Source: JACMJP01 sp046160675
Lineage (GTDB): Bacteria > Bacteroidota > Bacteroidia > Chitinophagales > BACL12
Reading direction: 5' to 3'
DNA length: 18,852 bases
Assembly: GCA_046160675.1 (NCBI GenBank)
Contig: JBJXHH010000068.1
Location: 1-18,852, forward strand
Of the stretch, positions 1-7,558 are shown one piece after another. Position numbers and translations under genes: made by a program. How positions within the stretch are numbered: the stretch's first letter is position 1; every line of letters begins with the position of its first letter. The notes below the pieces were generated by a model that was not told the DNA's origin, did not search any database, and was given only the letters and a program-made list of their open reading frames with translations.

Positions 1-608
1 GGGCTGACTACCTCAGCAGCCTGGGTGACGACGCAATTGATGTAATTCTTACGGAACTTGATACCTTGTTTGATGGCGAGGCAAGTGAAAAATATGTTGA
101 TGCGGTTATTCAGGATTGGATAAAAGAACCTTTCATAAAAGGAAGTTATACATATCCTGCTCCAAACACTTATAATTCCGAAACCGATTCCCGCAGGCTT
201 GACCTTGCTTCAAACGTAGAGTGTAAAGTTTTTTTTGCAGGCGAGGCAACAAATAATAATCATCCATCTACGGTGCATGGTGCACTTGAGAGCGGGGCAA
301 GGGCGGCGGCAGAAGTATTGGAATGTTTTAGCACTTCCATTCCTCAAAATGTTACGCTTCAGGATAATGTTAGCATACTTATCACCCGGAGTAACATCAT
401 ATTTCAAATACTCACAACAAGCATTTCGAAAGCTAAGATGCACTTACAAACGATTGATGGGAGAATAGTGCAGGAATTTTATTTTGATTTCATACCTGCT
501 GGCGAGAACGAATATATTTTCCAACACAAGGAATTACCAAAAGGAGTCTACCTGGCTTGTTGTACCTTACAGGAAACTTTATATACCAAAAAGTTTATAT
601 TGAGGTGA
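1..608 (+). CDS. Flavin-containing amine oxidase (C-terminal part) with type IX secretion sorting domain
   Basis: The reading frame is open from base 3 with no start codon in view, so this is the last 201 residues of a larger protein cut by the window edge. The segment WIKEPFIKGSYTYP, followed about 40 residues later by FFAGEAT and then STVHGALESGARAAAEVL, is the C-terminal FAD-binding signature of the monoamine/polyamine oxidase and LSD1 superfamily, whose members oxidise amines with FAD. After about residue 105 of the fragment the sequence becomes a beta-rich tail of roughly 80 residues (KMHLQTIDGRIVQ, then LPKGVYLACC, ending KKFILR). This has the pattern of a Bacteroidota type IX secretion C-terminal domain, so the enzyme is probably exported across the outer membrane and released or anchored there. 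The gene converges on the TonB receptor gene. Substrate cannot be read from this part. The family call is firm; the sorting-domain call is good but rests on pattern. Confidence 0.88.
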   Translation, partial: ADYLSSLGDDAIDVILTELDTLFDGEASEKYVDAVIQDWIKEPFIKGSYTYPAPNTYNSETDSRRLDLASNVECKVFFAGEATNNNHPSTVHGALESGARAAAEVLECFSTSIPQNVTLQDNVSILITRSNIIFQILTTSISKAKMHLQTIDGRIVQEFYFDFIPAGENEYIFQHKELPKGVYLACCTLQETLYTKKFILR

Positions 609-783
609 AGGAAGGTAGAATACATTTCCAATTTACATTTCCATAAAAAGGTTTTAGGAAACGCAACAAACTCAAGTGTGAGTTTTCATTCCTTTATATG
701 AAGAACATGTAAACCCAGGAATTGGTTAACTATTTATTCGTTAGAATGACTTGAAGTCTTTACAAAGAAAGCTTTTTACTTAA

Positions 784-814
784 TAACTGAGGGGGAAAAT
801 TATTTACTCAGTTA
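784..814. repeat. 8-bp inverted repeat between convergent genes
   Basis: TAACTGAG at 784-791 is repeated as CTCAGTTA at 807-814 around a 15-base loop. It lies in the 227-base gap between the convergent amine-oxidase and TonB-receptor genes, where a shared transcription end is expected. Neither strand shows a U-run directly after the stem, so an intrinsic terminator is doubtful. I see nothing else in this gap. Confidence 0.3.
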
Positions 815-835
815 ATCATATATTAAAAATGTTCA

Positions 836-3115
836 TTAAAAACCATAACTCAATGTCAGCGCAGGGAGTATTGGCAACTGATTTACCCTTTCATATCTTA
901 TGCGATCGAAGTAAAAAATGTTTTCCCTGTTATATACATTGGTGATACTTGCAGTAATGTCGAGTCTGTTTTTTTCATCAAAAAAATAAAGATGTTTTTT
1001 TACTGCAACGTCTAACCTGTGGTAGTAGGGTAAACGTCCGCCATTTAATTCTTCATCATAAATAATCCCAAGTGTGCCGTTTGCAGAAGTATAGTCGGTG
1101 CTTATACCATCAAAAAAATCAATGTATTCATAAAAACCTGCAGTTTGAGTAAACGGGAAGCCGCTGCCGAAATTCCAGCGCCCGCTGGCTTCCCAGCTGT
1201 CTTCTTTCCCAAAAGTATAGGTTGTAACTACGTTCATATTATGCCTCCTGTCGTAATGCGGAGGATAAACCTGTTCACCATCATTTCTTGTAATAAAGCC
1301 GATTGAGTAAGCAATCCAGACATATAATTTCCGGTAATCATATTTGATGGAAAGGTCAATTCCTGAGGCCTGGCCTGTTTCTGTTGCCAGGTCAGGATCA
1401 GAGGGTACTATTTTGTTTCGGTTAATCTCAATAAGTTGGTTAAAATATTTTATATAAGGCTCAAGATTGATTTCAATATAATCGGTTGCGTCGAATTCTA
1501 TCCCACCGATGGCATGTGTTGCTTTTTGTAAACTTGATGTCGCTTCGTCACCATCAATAGTAAACAAATCGTCTTCAGGTCCCGACAAATAGCCCGAGAA
1601 AAGATTTACAATATCCCTGTCGCTTTTTGTTGAAATTAAATTCTGAGAATAGAAACCTCCTGCAAATTTTATCCGGATTTTGTCTGTCAGATTATATTTC
1701 AACCCCACTCTAGGTTCGGGTGAAAATTCTCCAAGAGATGAATAATATTGAAAACGTATACTCGGCTCCATTATAAACCTCTTTGCAAAAACCTTCCTGT
1801 ATTTTACAAATGCGCCGAGTTCTGTTGTAAATTGTTTGCTTTGATAAATCAGGCCCAGCCGGTTATAAAAGTTGTAGTCCGTTTTGTATCCTATAACTTC
1901 AAACCCGTACTGAATATCACCGTCAGGTATGAAGTAAGTAAAATCAACACCACCATTAAACCCACCAACTTCGCTATTTCTTGGTTTTTCCTCTGCTTCG
2001 GTTTGAGTAATCTTGTAATTAGAGTATGCAAAAACACCTTCAATTAGAACATTGGAGGCTGCCGGTACAATTACAAAGTTTGTTCCCCCGCCTACAGTGT
2101 TCCAGTTAAATTGCGTTACATTACTATAAGTTACACTGTCCCTGAAGTTGAATCCGAAAAAATTCACTTTGTTTCCTGACGGTGAATTGAAAGAAAGTTT
2201 CCCGTATACGTCAGTGAACTGATAGGGAATTCCGATACTGTCGTTCACATAAGAATAGATAACGGGAGAAGTTTTATTCAGATAAGAATGTTTTGCAGTG
2301 AGAAGGTAAGTAATACTGCTTTCCTGTGGGTTTTCGCTTTTTTTAAGCGGGCCTTCCAGCAATACTCTTGCTAAAAAAGGGCTTACGGAAACTTCACCGT
2401 CAGTCTCATTTTTATTTCCATCTCTTGTTGTGATATCAACTACTGCTGAGATCCTGTCACCATACTTTGCACTAAACCCACCAGTATATACATCAACACT
2501 TCGGATGATATCCGTTTCAAAAACTGAAAACAAACCGATGGAATGAAAAGGATTGTAGATTACCATACCATCCAGCAATACTTTATTTTGAATAGGAGAG
2601 CCACCCCTTATGTATAATTGACCACCCTGGTCACCGGTAAAGATCACACCTGGCAAAACCTGTAAATACTGGGCAAGGTCAGGTTCACCACCAACTGAAG
2701 GTAGCCTTTGAATTTGTTTTGGTGTGATAGGAATTGTTGAAATTTTTACTTCTGTAAGTTTTGCTTGTGTTTGGGCAGATACTGTAACTGTATTTAATAT
2801 TTTGTCTGACTTGCTGAGGTACAACTTCAGGTCTAATATTTTGTTTACTTCAACAGAAATGCTTTGTTCAAGTGTATCAAATTCAACGCTGGTTATTTGA
2901 ACAAGATAACTTCCAACAGGTACATTGGCAATGGAAAAAAAACCGTCTTCGTTTGTAGCTGCACCTTTATCGGTTCCCTTTAGTATTACATTCAGAAAAA
3001 TGGCAGGCTCGCCTGTTTTTTCTTCATAAACAAAACCTCTAACGTCGCCGGATTGAGTAAATATTTTACTGGAAATGCAAATCAGGAAAAGTATCCCGGA
3101 TAATATTTTTTTCAT
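836..3115 (-). CDS. TonB-dependent outer-membrane receptor with N-terminal carboxypeptidase-regulatory-like domain
   Basis: This is a 759-residue outer-membrane active transporter that would take up a ligand with energy from TonB/ExbBD. Residues 1-20 form a signal peptide (MKKILSGILFLICISS). Residues about 25-105 are a carboxypeptidase-D regulatory-like beta-sandwich (GDVRGFVYEEKTGEPAIFLN, then ATNEDGFFSIANVPVGSY). The plug runs from about 125 to 232 and includes LYIRGGSPIQNKVLLDGM and GGFSAKYGDRISAVVDI. The rest is beta-barrel, ending in aromatic LTLSYGF as outer-membrane barrels do. The length is below the usual 1000 or so residues of SusC proteins, and no SusD partner lies on either side, so a polysaccharide-utilization role is not supported. 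The ligand is unknown. A TAATTTCG box 9 bases before the ATG may be its promoter. Confidence 0.93.
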   Translation of the reverse strand: MKKILSGILFLICISSKIFTQSGDVRGFVYEEKTGEPAIFLNVILKGTDKGAATNEDGFFSIANVPVGSYLVQITSVEFDTLEQSISVEVNKILDLKLYLSKSDKILNTVTVSAQTQAKLTEVKISTIPITPKQIQRLPSVGGEPDLAQYLQVLPGVIFTGDQGGQLYIRGGSPIQNKVLLDGMVIYNPFHSIGLFSVFETDIIRSVDVYTGGFSAKYGDRISAVVDITTRDGNKNETDGEVSVSPFLARVLLEGPLKKSENPQESSITYLLTAKHSYLNKTSPVIYSYVNDSIGIPYQFTDVYGKLSFNSPSGNKVNFFGFNFRDSVTYSNVTQFNWNTVGGGTNFVIVPAASNVLIEGVFAYSNYKITQTEAEEKPRNSEVGGFNGGVDFTYFIPDGDIQYGFEVIGYKTDYNFYNRLGLIYQSKQFTTELGAFVKYRKVFAKRFIMEPSIRFQYYSSLGEFSPEPRVGLKYNLTDKIRIKFAGGFYSQNLISTKSDRDIVNLFSGYLSGPEDDLFTIDGDEATSSLQKATHAIGGIEFDATDYIEINLEPYIKYFNQLIEINRNKIVPSDPDLATETGQASGIDLSIKYDYRKLYVWIAYSIGFITRNDGEQVYPPHYDRRHNMNVVTTYTFGKEDSWEASGRWNFGSGFPFTQTAGFYEYIDFFDGISTDYTSANGTLGIIYDEELNGGRLPYYHRLDVAVKKHLYFFDEKNRLDITASITNVYNRENIFYFDRIRYERVNQLPILPALTLSYGF

Positions 3116-3121
3116 AAACTG

Positions 3122-3137
3122 CTGCGAAATTACGCAG
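3122..3137 (-). promoter_or_regulatory. Putative -7 box embedded in a dyad before the TonB receptor gene
   Basis: CTGCG (3122-3126) and CGCAG (3133-3137) form a 5-bp dyad. Read on the minus strand, TAATTTCG (3132-3125) lies across its loop and differs from the Bacteroidota -7 consensus TAnnTTTG by one base. It ends 9 bases before the ATG at 3115. No convincing -33 TTG is visible at the expected distance. The dyad could be an operator that overlaps the promoter, or chance. Confidence 0.35.
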
Positions 3138-3229
3138 AAAGATGTAATGAAAAAGTAACTGCTATAAATGCCTTATTTTTTTACAATTAACAGACGCAGA
3201 AATCTATGTAAACAAAGGGTTTGTGATAT

Positions 3230-3967
3230 TTATACCCGACTTGCATCAGAAACCAGCTTTGTATTTTTTGATAGTATTTTAATGATCAGATATGCCACCA
3301 GGCAGGTTGCAAAGCCGCCAACCCAGAAATAGTTTTCAATTCCAAAAGAATTGTGCAAAATATAAAAACCAATGAGGTCGAATATGGCGAACACAATAAA
3401 CACATTCATAAAGCCATTTACTTCTTTGCGCAAAACTTTCTTCATGCTGAAAGGGTATTTCGGCGGGATGAATTTTGAAAATGCCGGAATAAATGCCGGT
3501 GTGTTTTGAGCCCAACTTGTGTATAGTTCTCCGAATTTTTTTCGTAGAAATTGTTCTTCGGCAAACATGATACGTTCGTAATAGATCCAGTAAAAGGCAA
3601 CAAAAAATAGGATGAACCAGAAGTGATAAGTAAGCATGCCTGCACCAAGCCACATAAAGAAGTTTCCTACATAAAGCGGGTGACGTACGGTAGAATAAAT
3701 TCCTGTTGTATTCACTTCGTCAGCTATTTGTTCTTTTGTATTTCTACCTGATGTGTTTTTGGGTGTGTGCCCAACAGTATAAATTCTAGTTATTAATCCG
3801 AGACAACTTATCGCAAAACAAACAAAAGGAAACCAACAAGGAATAACCGATGTTTTAGCAACATTAACAAACACAATGCAAGCAACAACTAGTAAGACTA
3901 AGGGTAATGAACCCCGGTATCGAAACAGGAAATTACCCTGTTTTTCCATTTCTTCTTGTAATGGCAT
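3230..3967 (-). CDS. Membrane methyltransferase of the isoprenylcysteine carboxyl methyltransferase (ICMT/PEMT) superfamily
   Basis: This is a 245-residue polytopic inner-membrane protein with hydrophobic segments near residues 20-36, 42-62, 100-128, 186-205 and 213-232. The family signature is VRHPLYVGNFFMWLGAGML (94-112, with RHP at 95-97). Downstream are the acidic pair in FAEEQFLRKKFG (135-146) and the Y-x(n)-P-x-F-x-P run (YTSWAQNTPAFIPAF). Together these form the S-adenosylmethionine-binding core of ICMT/PEMT-type enzymes. Bacterial members methylate diverse lipid or small substrates, and protein prenyl-cysteine is unlikely in this host. The substrate is not deducible. The start MPLQEEMEKQ at 3967 leaves 155 bases to the likely start of the divergent gene at 4123. 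Confidence 0.85.
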   Translation of the reverse strand: MPLQEEMEKQGNFLFRYRGSLPLVLLVVACIVFVNVAKTSVIPCWFPFVCFAISCLGLITRIYTVGHTPKNTSGRNTKEQIADEVNTTGIYSTVRHPLYVGNFFMWLGAGMLTYHFWFILFFVAFYWIYYERIMFAEEQFLRKKFGELYTSWAQNTPAFIPAFSKFIPPKYPFSMKKVLRKEVNGFMNVFIVFAIFDLIGFYILHNSFGIENYFWVGGFATCLVAYLIIKILSKNTKLVSDASRV

Positions 3968-4122
3968 GATTGGTTTTAAATACAGTGTTAAAAATAAGTG
4001 AAAAAATAATCATGAATGCTACAATTTTAATCACACCTATTGCGTTGTTTTGCAAACAGAATTCTTCACACAGTTTTTCAACCGCTAAATATGGTACAAT
4101 TTTACGTAACAACATTTTTTCA

Positions 4123-4734
4123 ATGACAAAAAGGAGCTTAAGGGCTTTAGAAGCTGCGACCAGAGTTTGTGTGAAAATTATTTTCACAGTAATCCTGTTG
4201 GGTCTTGTAGTTTTTTCAGTGAAGGCGGAAACCCCTGTGCGTAAAGAATTCAGTGTACTGCATCCCATTGATACCGGGTTAAAAAAAACTGACCCTAGCC
4301 TGATATATAAGAAGCAGGACTATTACTTTGATCTTCAACCATACACAGCAAACGGCATATCAATCAAGGATTTTTTGTTCATACTTACATTTGATGTTGG
4401 AGTTACAATGAAGCAGGAAATCAGGCAGATTGCCTTTAGAGATGCTGACATGAGTTTTAGCTTGAAATTTGGGAGCAGCAGCCCCTATGCTCAGCAAAAA
4501 TTTTCAAAACATACGCAAACTTTTTCAGAGAAAGATAGGAAGATACTAATCACATTCATTCCCGATAAAAGTTCCTCTACTAATTCTGCCTCAAAATCTT
4601 CAGCAACTAAAAACTCTATAACAAAATGTGAATTTAGTGGTGTAGTAAAAAATAATGGTGCTGAAGGTACTTTTACGTTTTACTTTACAAATGGTGAAAA
4701 CATTCCTGTGCTGTTCAATGCAATGGCATTTTAA
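4123..4734 (+). CDS. Hypothetical exported protein
   Basis: I do not recognise this protein. The frame is open from 3970, but I place the start at the ATG at 4123 (203 residues). There the protein begins MTKRSLRALEAATR and runs into a hydrophobic stretch, IIFTVILLGLVVFSVKA, which is a plausible signal peptide with cleavage near KA-E. The 51 residues before it look random, and starting at 3970 would leave only 2 bases to the divergent methyltransferase gene. The mature part is mixed and beta-rich, with a Ser/Thr/Lys-rich linker (SSSTNSASKSSATKNS) before a C-terminal stretch (ECEFSGVV-like, then GTFTFYFTNGENIPVLFNAM). It probably acts outside the cytoplasm. Function is unknown. Confidence 0.6.
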   Translation: MTKRSLRALEAATRVCVKIIFTVILLGLVVFSVKAETPVRKEFSVLHPIDTGLKKTDPSLIYKKQDYYFDLQPYTANGISIKDFLFILTFDVGVTMKQEIRQIAFRDADMSFSLKFGSSSPYAQQKFSKHTQTFSEKDRKILITFIPDKSSSTNSASKSSATKNSITKCEFSGVVKNNGAEGTFTFYFTNGENIPVLFNAMAF

Positions 4735-5132
4735 ACTTCTTGGAGGATTTTACCCGCAATTTCTATACTTGCTTTTTTTACTTCCTCCCTTGCAATTCTG
4801 AAGTTTTCAAGAATGGTATTATAACTTGATGATGTAAACGGGTCGCTGAAAATAAATGTTATGGGATTCAGGGGTGTATTGTTATAAGTTATTTCAATGG
4901 TAGATAGTTGCGAGCTCTTAAATATAGAAGGAATAGAAATGTCAACACCATCTTCAAGCATCACTTGTATTGCAAGCGGGTGTGGAATCCGGTTGATTAT
5001 TGGTGTTACCTGTATAGAATACTTTCCTTTCAGGTAAAACATCAAATATGCCTGCATCATTTCCGCAAGACTTGCATCAGAATTGCCGGTAATTGATATT
5101 TGTAAAAACTTTTTCAAAAGAGATATTCTCAC
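4731..5132 (-). CDS. Hypothetical protein, small
   Basis: This is a 133-residue protein of unrecognised family. It has no signal peptide or membrane segment. The middle is beta-prone (KYSIQVTPIINRIP, then DGVDISIPSIF and LSTIEITYNN), and it ends in a long amphipathic helix (SYNTILENFRIAREEVKKASIEIAGKIL). There is no ATG at the N-terminus. The likely start is GTG at 5130-5132, and the frame is closed by a stop only 13 codons further upstream. Its stop codon shares TTAA with the convergent gene to the left, and it diverges from the GSCFA gene with about 49 bases between starts. The frame is consistent with a real gene, but nothing assigns a role. Confidence 0.55.
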   Translation of the reverse strand: MRISLLKKFLQISITGNSDASLAEMMQAYLMFYLKGKYSIQVTPIINRIPHPLAIQVMLEDGVDISIPSIFKSSQLSTIEITYNNTPLNPITFIFSDPFTSSSYNTILENFRIAREEVKKASIEIAGKILQEV

Positions 5133-5166
5133 TTGTAAAAATAGAATGTTTTTCTTTCTAGGGTTG

Positions 5167-5174
5167 TAATTTTA
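5167..5174 (+). promoter_or_regulatory. Putative -7 box of the GSCFA gene
   Basis: TAATTTTA differs from TAnnTTTG only at the last base and ends 7 bases before the ATG at 5182. This would put the transcription start at or next to the start codon. No -33 TTG is visible at the usual spacing, so the call is weak. Confidence 0.3.
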
Positions 5175-5181
5175 TGGCTAA

Positions 5182-6162
5182 ATGCAAAACACTTTCAGAA
5201 TAACCTTTTCCCCGGCAGAAATTAACCCTAAGATTAATTACAATTCAAGGTTGATTTTTGCAGGGTCTTGTTTTAGTGAAAATATTTCTGAGAAACTCAA
5301 ACGGTACAAATTTTCCGTTCTCAGTAACCCATTCGGCATTATTTATAATCCATTCTCCCTTCTTGAAGAATTGCAAATGATTCTGAGTAAACGAGTCTTC
5401 TCTGAAGCTGATATTTTCCAGGAAGGTGGTATTTACAGGAGTTTTTACATGCATAGCCGTATCAGCCATCCTGACAAGGAAATGATGCTGAACATGATGA
5501 ACAAAACAATTCTTGATGGGTATGAATTTCTGAAAACCGCCACACATCTTGTACTGACACCCGGAACTGCAAGAGTATATGTTTTAAAATCAAACGGAAA
5601 AATAGTTGCGAATAACCATAAACAGCCGGCAAATCTTTTTGATAAAAGACAATTACATTTTTCTGAAGTAAATGATTTGTTTCACAAGTTAGTGAATGAG
5701 TTACAAAAATTCAATCCACAGCTGAGTATAATCTTTACGGTAAGCCCTGTACGTCATTTAAAAGATGGGGCTGCGGAAAATATGCATAGCAAGGCAATAT
5801 TGATTGCTTCAATTCATGAAGTGATAAAAAACTCAGTGAACACAACTTACTTTCCGGCTTATGAACTGATGATGGATGATTTGCGGGATTATCGTTTCTA
5901 TGCTGAAGATATGCTGCACCCGAATACTATTGCAGTGGATTATATTTTTGAAAAGTTTCAAAACGCTTGTATTGATGAAAGTACATATAATATAATGAAG
6001 CAGGTTGATGAAATAAAGACTGCTATGCAACATAAACCTTTTTTCCCTGAACTTGAACAATATAAAAAGTTTAAAGAAACATACTTGCAGAAGGTTCTGA
6101 AATTACAAAAGGAGAATGCGATAGTAGATTTGAGGGAAGAAGTAAGTTTTTTCAGAGGTTGA
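5182..6162 (+). CDS. GSCFA domain-containing protein (SGNH-hydrolase-like)
   Basis: This is a 326-residue cytoplasmic-looking protein. It carries the name-giving GSCF motif at residues 28-31 (LIFAGSCFSENISEKL), with S29 in the position of an SGNH nucleophile. A long alpha/beta domain follows, including IIFTVSPVRHLKDG and YFPAYELMMDDLRDYRFYAEDMLHPN, where D243 and H246 would be the SGNH-type Asp/His pair. That arrangement fits the GSCFA family, found mainly in Bacteroidota and Proteobacteria. Its substrate is uncharacterised, although the fold suggests an esterase or acyl-hydrolase. The tail, residues 265-326, is helical and charged. The last 11 bases overlap the end of rmuC on the other strand. 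Confidence 0.9.
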   Translation: MQNTFRITFSPAEINPKINYNSRLIFAGSCFSENISEKLKRYKFSVLSNPFGIIYNPFSLLEELQMILSKRVFSEADIFQEGGIYRSFYMHSRISHPDKEMMLNMMNKTILDGYEFLKTATHLVLTPGTARVYVLKSNGKIVANNHKQPANLFDKRQLHFSEVNDLFHKLVNELQKFNPQLSIIFTVSPVRHLKDGAAENMHSKAILIASIHEVIKNSVNTTYFPAYELMMDDLRDYRFYAEDMLHPNTIAVDYIFEKFQNACIDESTYNIMKQVDEIKTAMQHKPFFPELEQYKKFKETYLQKVLKLQKENAIVDLREEVSFFRG

Positions 6163-7390
6163 CCTCATCATCACTCTCATTACTTCTCTCAAGCAATTTT
6201 TCAGGCATCTCTTTTTTTGTTTTAGCTCCGAGTTGTTTCAATTGTTCGGCTTGCCGCACAAGGTTTCCCCTTCCTTCACTTAATTGTTCAATTGCTTCTT
6301 TGTAACTATTTTGTGATTTGTTTAGATGGAATCCTATGTCCCTGAGTTTTTCTACAAAAGACACAAACTTGTCATACAATAATCCTCCTCTTTCCGCAAT
6401 TTCAATTGCATTTTTACTTTGCTTATCCCGTTTCCAAAGATCAGCTATTAGTTTCATAGCAGAAATTAAGATGCTTGGACTTACTAATATGATGCCTTTT
6501 GAATAAGCATAATGCCATATATCAGGATCGCTTTGCTGTGCAGTATAATATGCCGGTTCCACATGTACAAACATAAATACAAAGTCAAGACTTTTTTCAC
6601 CTAGTAAATCTGAATAATTCTTTTTAGAAAGCCCTTCAATGTGATTGTAGAGGGAATTGACATGTTCCTTCAAGAACCTTTTTTGATCTTCAGTTTCTTC
6701 AGACGATATAAACTTCTCATATGCCGTAATGGACACTTTTGAGTCAATAACAATGCATCGGTTATCAGGTAGATTTACAATAACATCTGGTCTCAAAAGC
6801 GATCCTTCTGTATTCCTGTAACTCTCTTGTATAAGATACTCCCTTCCCTTGATCAGGCCGGCTTTTTCCAGGATGCGTTCCAAAATTTCTTCGCCCCAGT
6901 TTCCCATTGCTTTTGTATCGCCGGTCAGAGCTTTCGTAAGGTTTTTGGCATCACCACTTAGCTGTTGATTGAGATCAAAAAGTTTCTTTATTTCTGTTTG
7001 TAAAGAAAACCTTTGATTGGATTCTTTAATGTAGTAATCTTCAACTTTTTGTTTAAAATCCTTTATATCTGTACCCAGCGGATCAAGAATTTGTTTTATT
7101 GTTTGCTGGTTTTCTTCTTTCAGCTTTTTGTTTTTATCATCAAAAATTTCATTTGCCAGCACTTTAAATTTGTTTTCTAATTTTTCATCAAACATTTTTT
7201 CTGCATCGGCAAGCGTTGTATTCCTTTCTTCAAGTTTTCCAATTAGAAAATTAGCTTCATTCAACTTTTTTTCCACTTCATCATACTCTTTTTTCGGAAC
7301 AGAATTTTTTTCAAATACCAGTTTCAGGATGATCCAGGTTATTAACCCTCCAATAACAGCGCCTATCAAAATGTGAATGAAAAGTTCCAT
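6152..7390 (-). CDS. rmuC: DNA recombination protein RmuC
   Basis: RmuC-family proteins limit inversions at short inverted repeats and are thought to be membrane-tethered nucleases of the PD-(D/E)XK-like fold. I take the ATG at 7390 (MELFIHILIGAVIGGLI), giving 412 residues with an N-terminal membrane helix followed by a long coiled coil (to about residue 170). The catalytic-type domain is marked by MGNWGEEILERILEKAGL, then RPDVIVNLPDNRCIVIDSKV and SPSILISAMKLIADLW, all typical of the family. The frame stays open to a TTG at 7432, but those 14 codons are the tRNA terminator hairpin, so that extension is rejected. The C-terminus is basic then acidic (KTKKEMPEKLLERSNESDDE). It overlaps the convergent GSCFA gene by 11 bases. 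A TAATTTCG box lies 6 bases before the ATG (7404-7397). Confidence 0.95.
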   Translation of the reverse strand: MELFIHILIGAVIGGLITWIILKLVFEKNSVPKKEYDEVEKKLNEANFLIGKLEERNTTLADAEKMFDEKLENKFKVLANEIFDDKNKKLKEENQQTIKQILDPLGTDIKDFKQKVEDYYIKESNQRFSLQTEIKKLFDLNQQLSGDAKNLTKALTGDTKAMGNWGEEILERILEKAGLIKGREYLIQESYRNTEGSLLRPDVIVNLPDNRCIVIDSKVSITAYEKFISSEETEDQKRFLKEHVNSLYNHIEGLSKKNYSDLLGEKSLDFVFMFVHVEPAYYTAQQSDPDIWHYAYSKGIILVSPSILISAMKLIADLWKRDKQSKNAIEIAERGGLLYDKFVSFVEKLRDIGFHLNKSQNSYKEAIEQLSEGRGNLVRQAEQLKQLGAKTKKEMPEKLLERSNESDDEVNL

Positions 7391-7412
7391 TGTGAGCGAA
7401 ATTAAAAGAAAT

Positions 7413-7430
7413 GCCGGACTTTCGTCCGGC
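7413..7430 (-). terminator. Intrinsic terminator hairpin after tRNA-Met
   Basis: A perfect 7-bp stem, GCCGGAC (7413-7419) with GTCCGGC (7424-7430), closes a loop that reads GAAA on the minus strand, a stable GNRA tetraloop. On that strand the stem is followed at once by ATTTCTTTTAATTT. It begins 10 bases after the tRNA 3' end, so it should end the tRNA transcript and separate it from rmuC. Confidence 0.75.
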
Positions 7431-7439
7431 AATATTTAG

Positions 7440-7513
<74 letters not shown>

Positions 7514-7523
7514 AAAGAGTGAG

Positions 7524-7554
7524 CAAAGATAGGCACTTACAGGCATGTAAGCAA
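7524..7554 (-). promoter_or_regulatory. Promoter of tRNA-Met (TTG-N20-TATCTTTG)
   Basis: On the minus strand TTG (7554-7552) is separated by 20 bases from TATCTTTG (7531-7524), matching the Bacteroidota primary-sigma consensus TTG...TAnnTTTG with correct spacing. The -7 box ends 10 bases before the mature tRNA 5' end. The spacer contains a 6-bp dyad, CTTACA/TGTAAG (7536-7541 and 7546-7551, loop GGCA). Confidence 0.75.
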
Positions 7555-7558
7555 TACA

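Noticed and set aside
784..814. Strong intrinsic terminator between the amine oxidase and the TonB receptor
   Set aside because: The 8-bp stem has a 15-base loop and no U-run on either side, so it is listed only as an inverted repeat.
836..3115. SusC-type polysaccharide utilization locus
   Set aside because: The receptor is only 759 residues and no SusD, glycosidase or sensor gene is next to it.
3933..4268. Minus-strand open frame of 111 residues
   Set aside because: It overlaps the start regions of both the methyltransferase and the exported-protein genes, has no protein-like domain pattern, and is best explained as a shadow frame.
7391..7432. Longer rmuC with TTG start at 7432
   Set aside because: Those codons are a perfect terminator hairpin plus its tail. 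The ATG at 7390 starts directly with the membrane helix.
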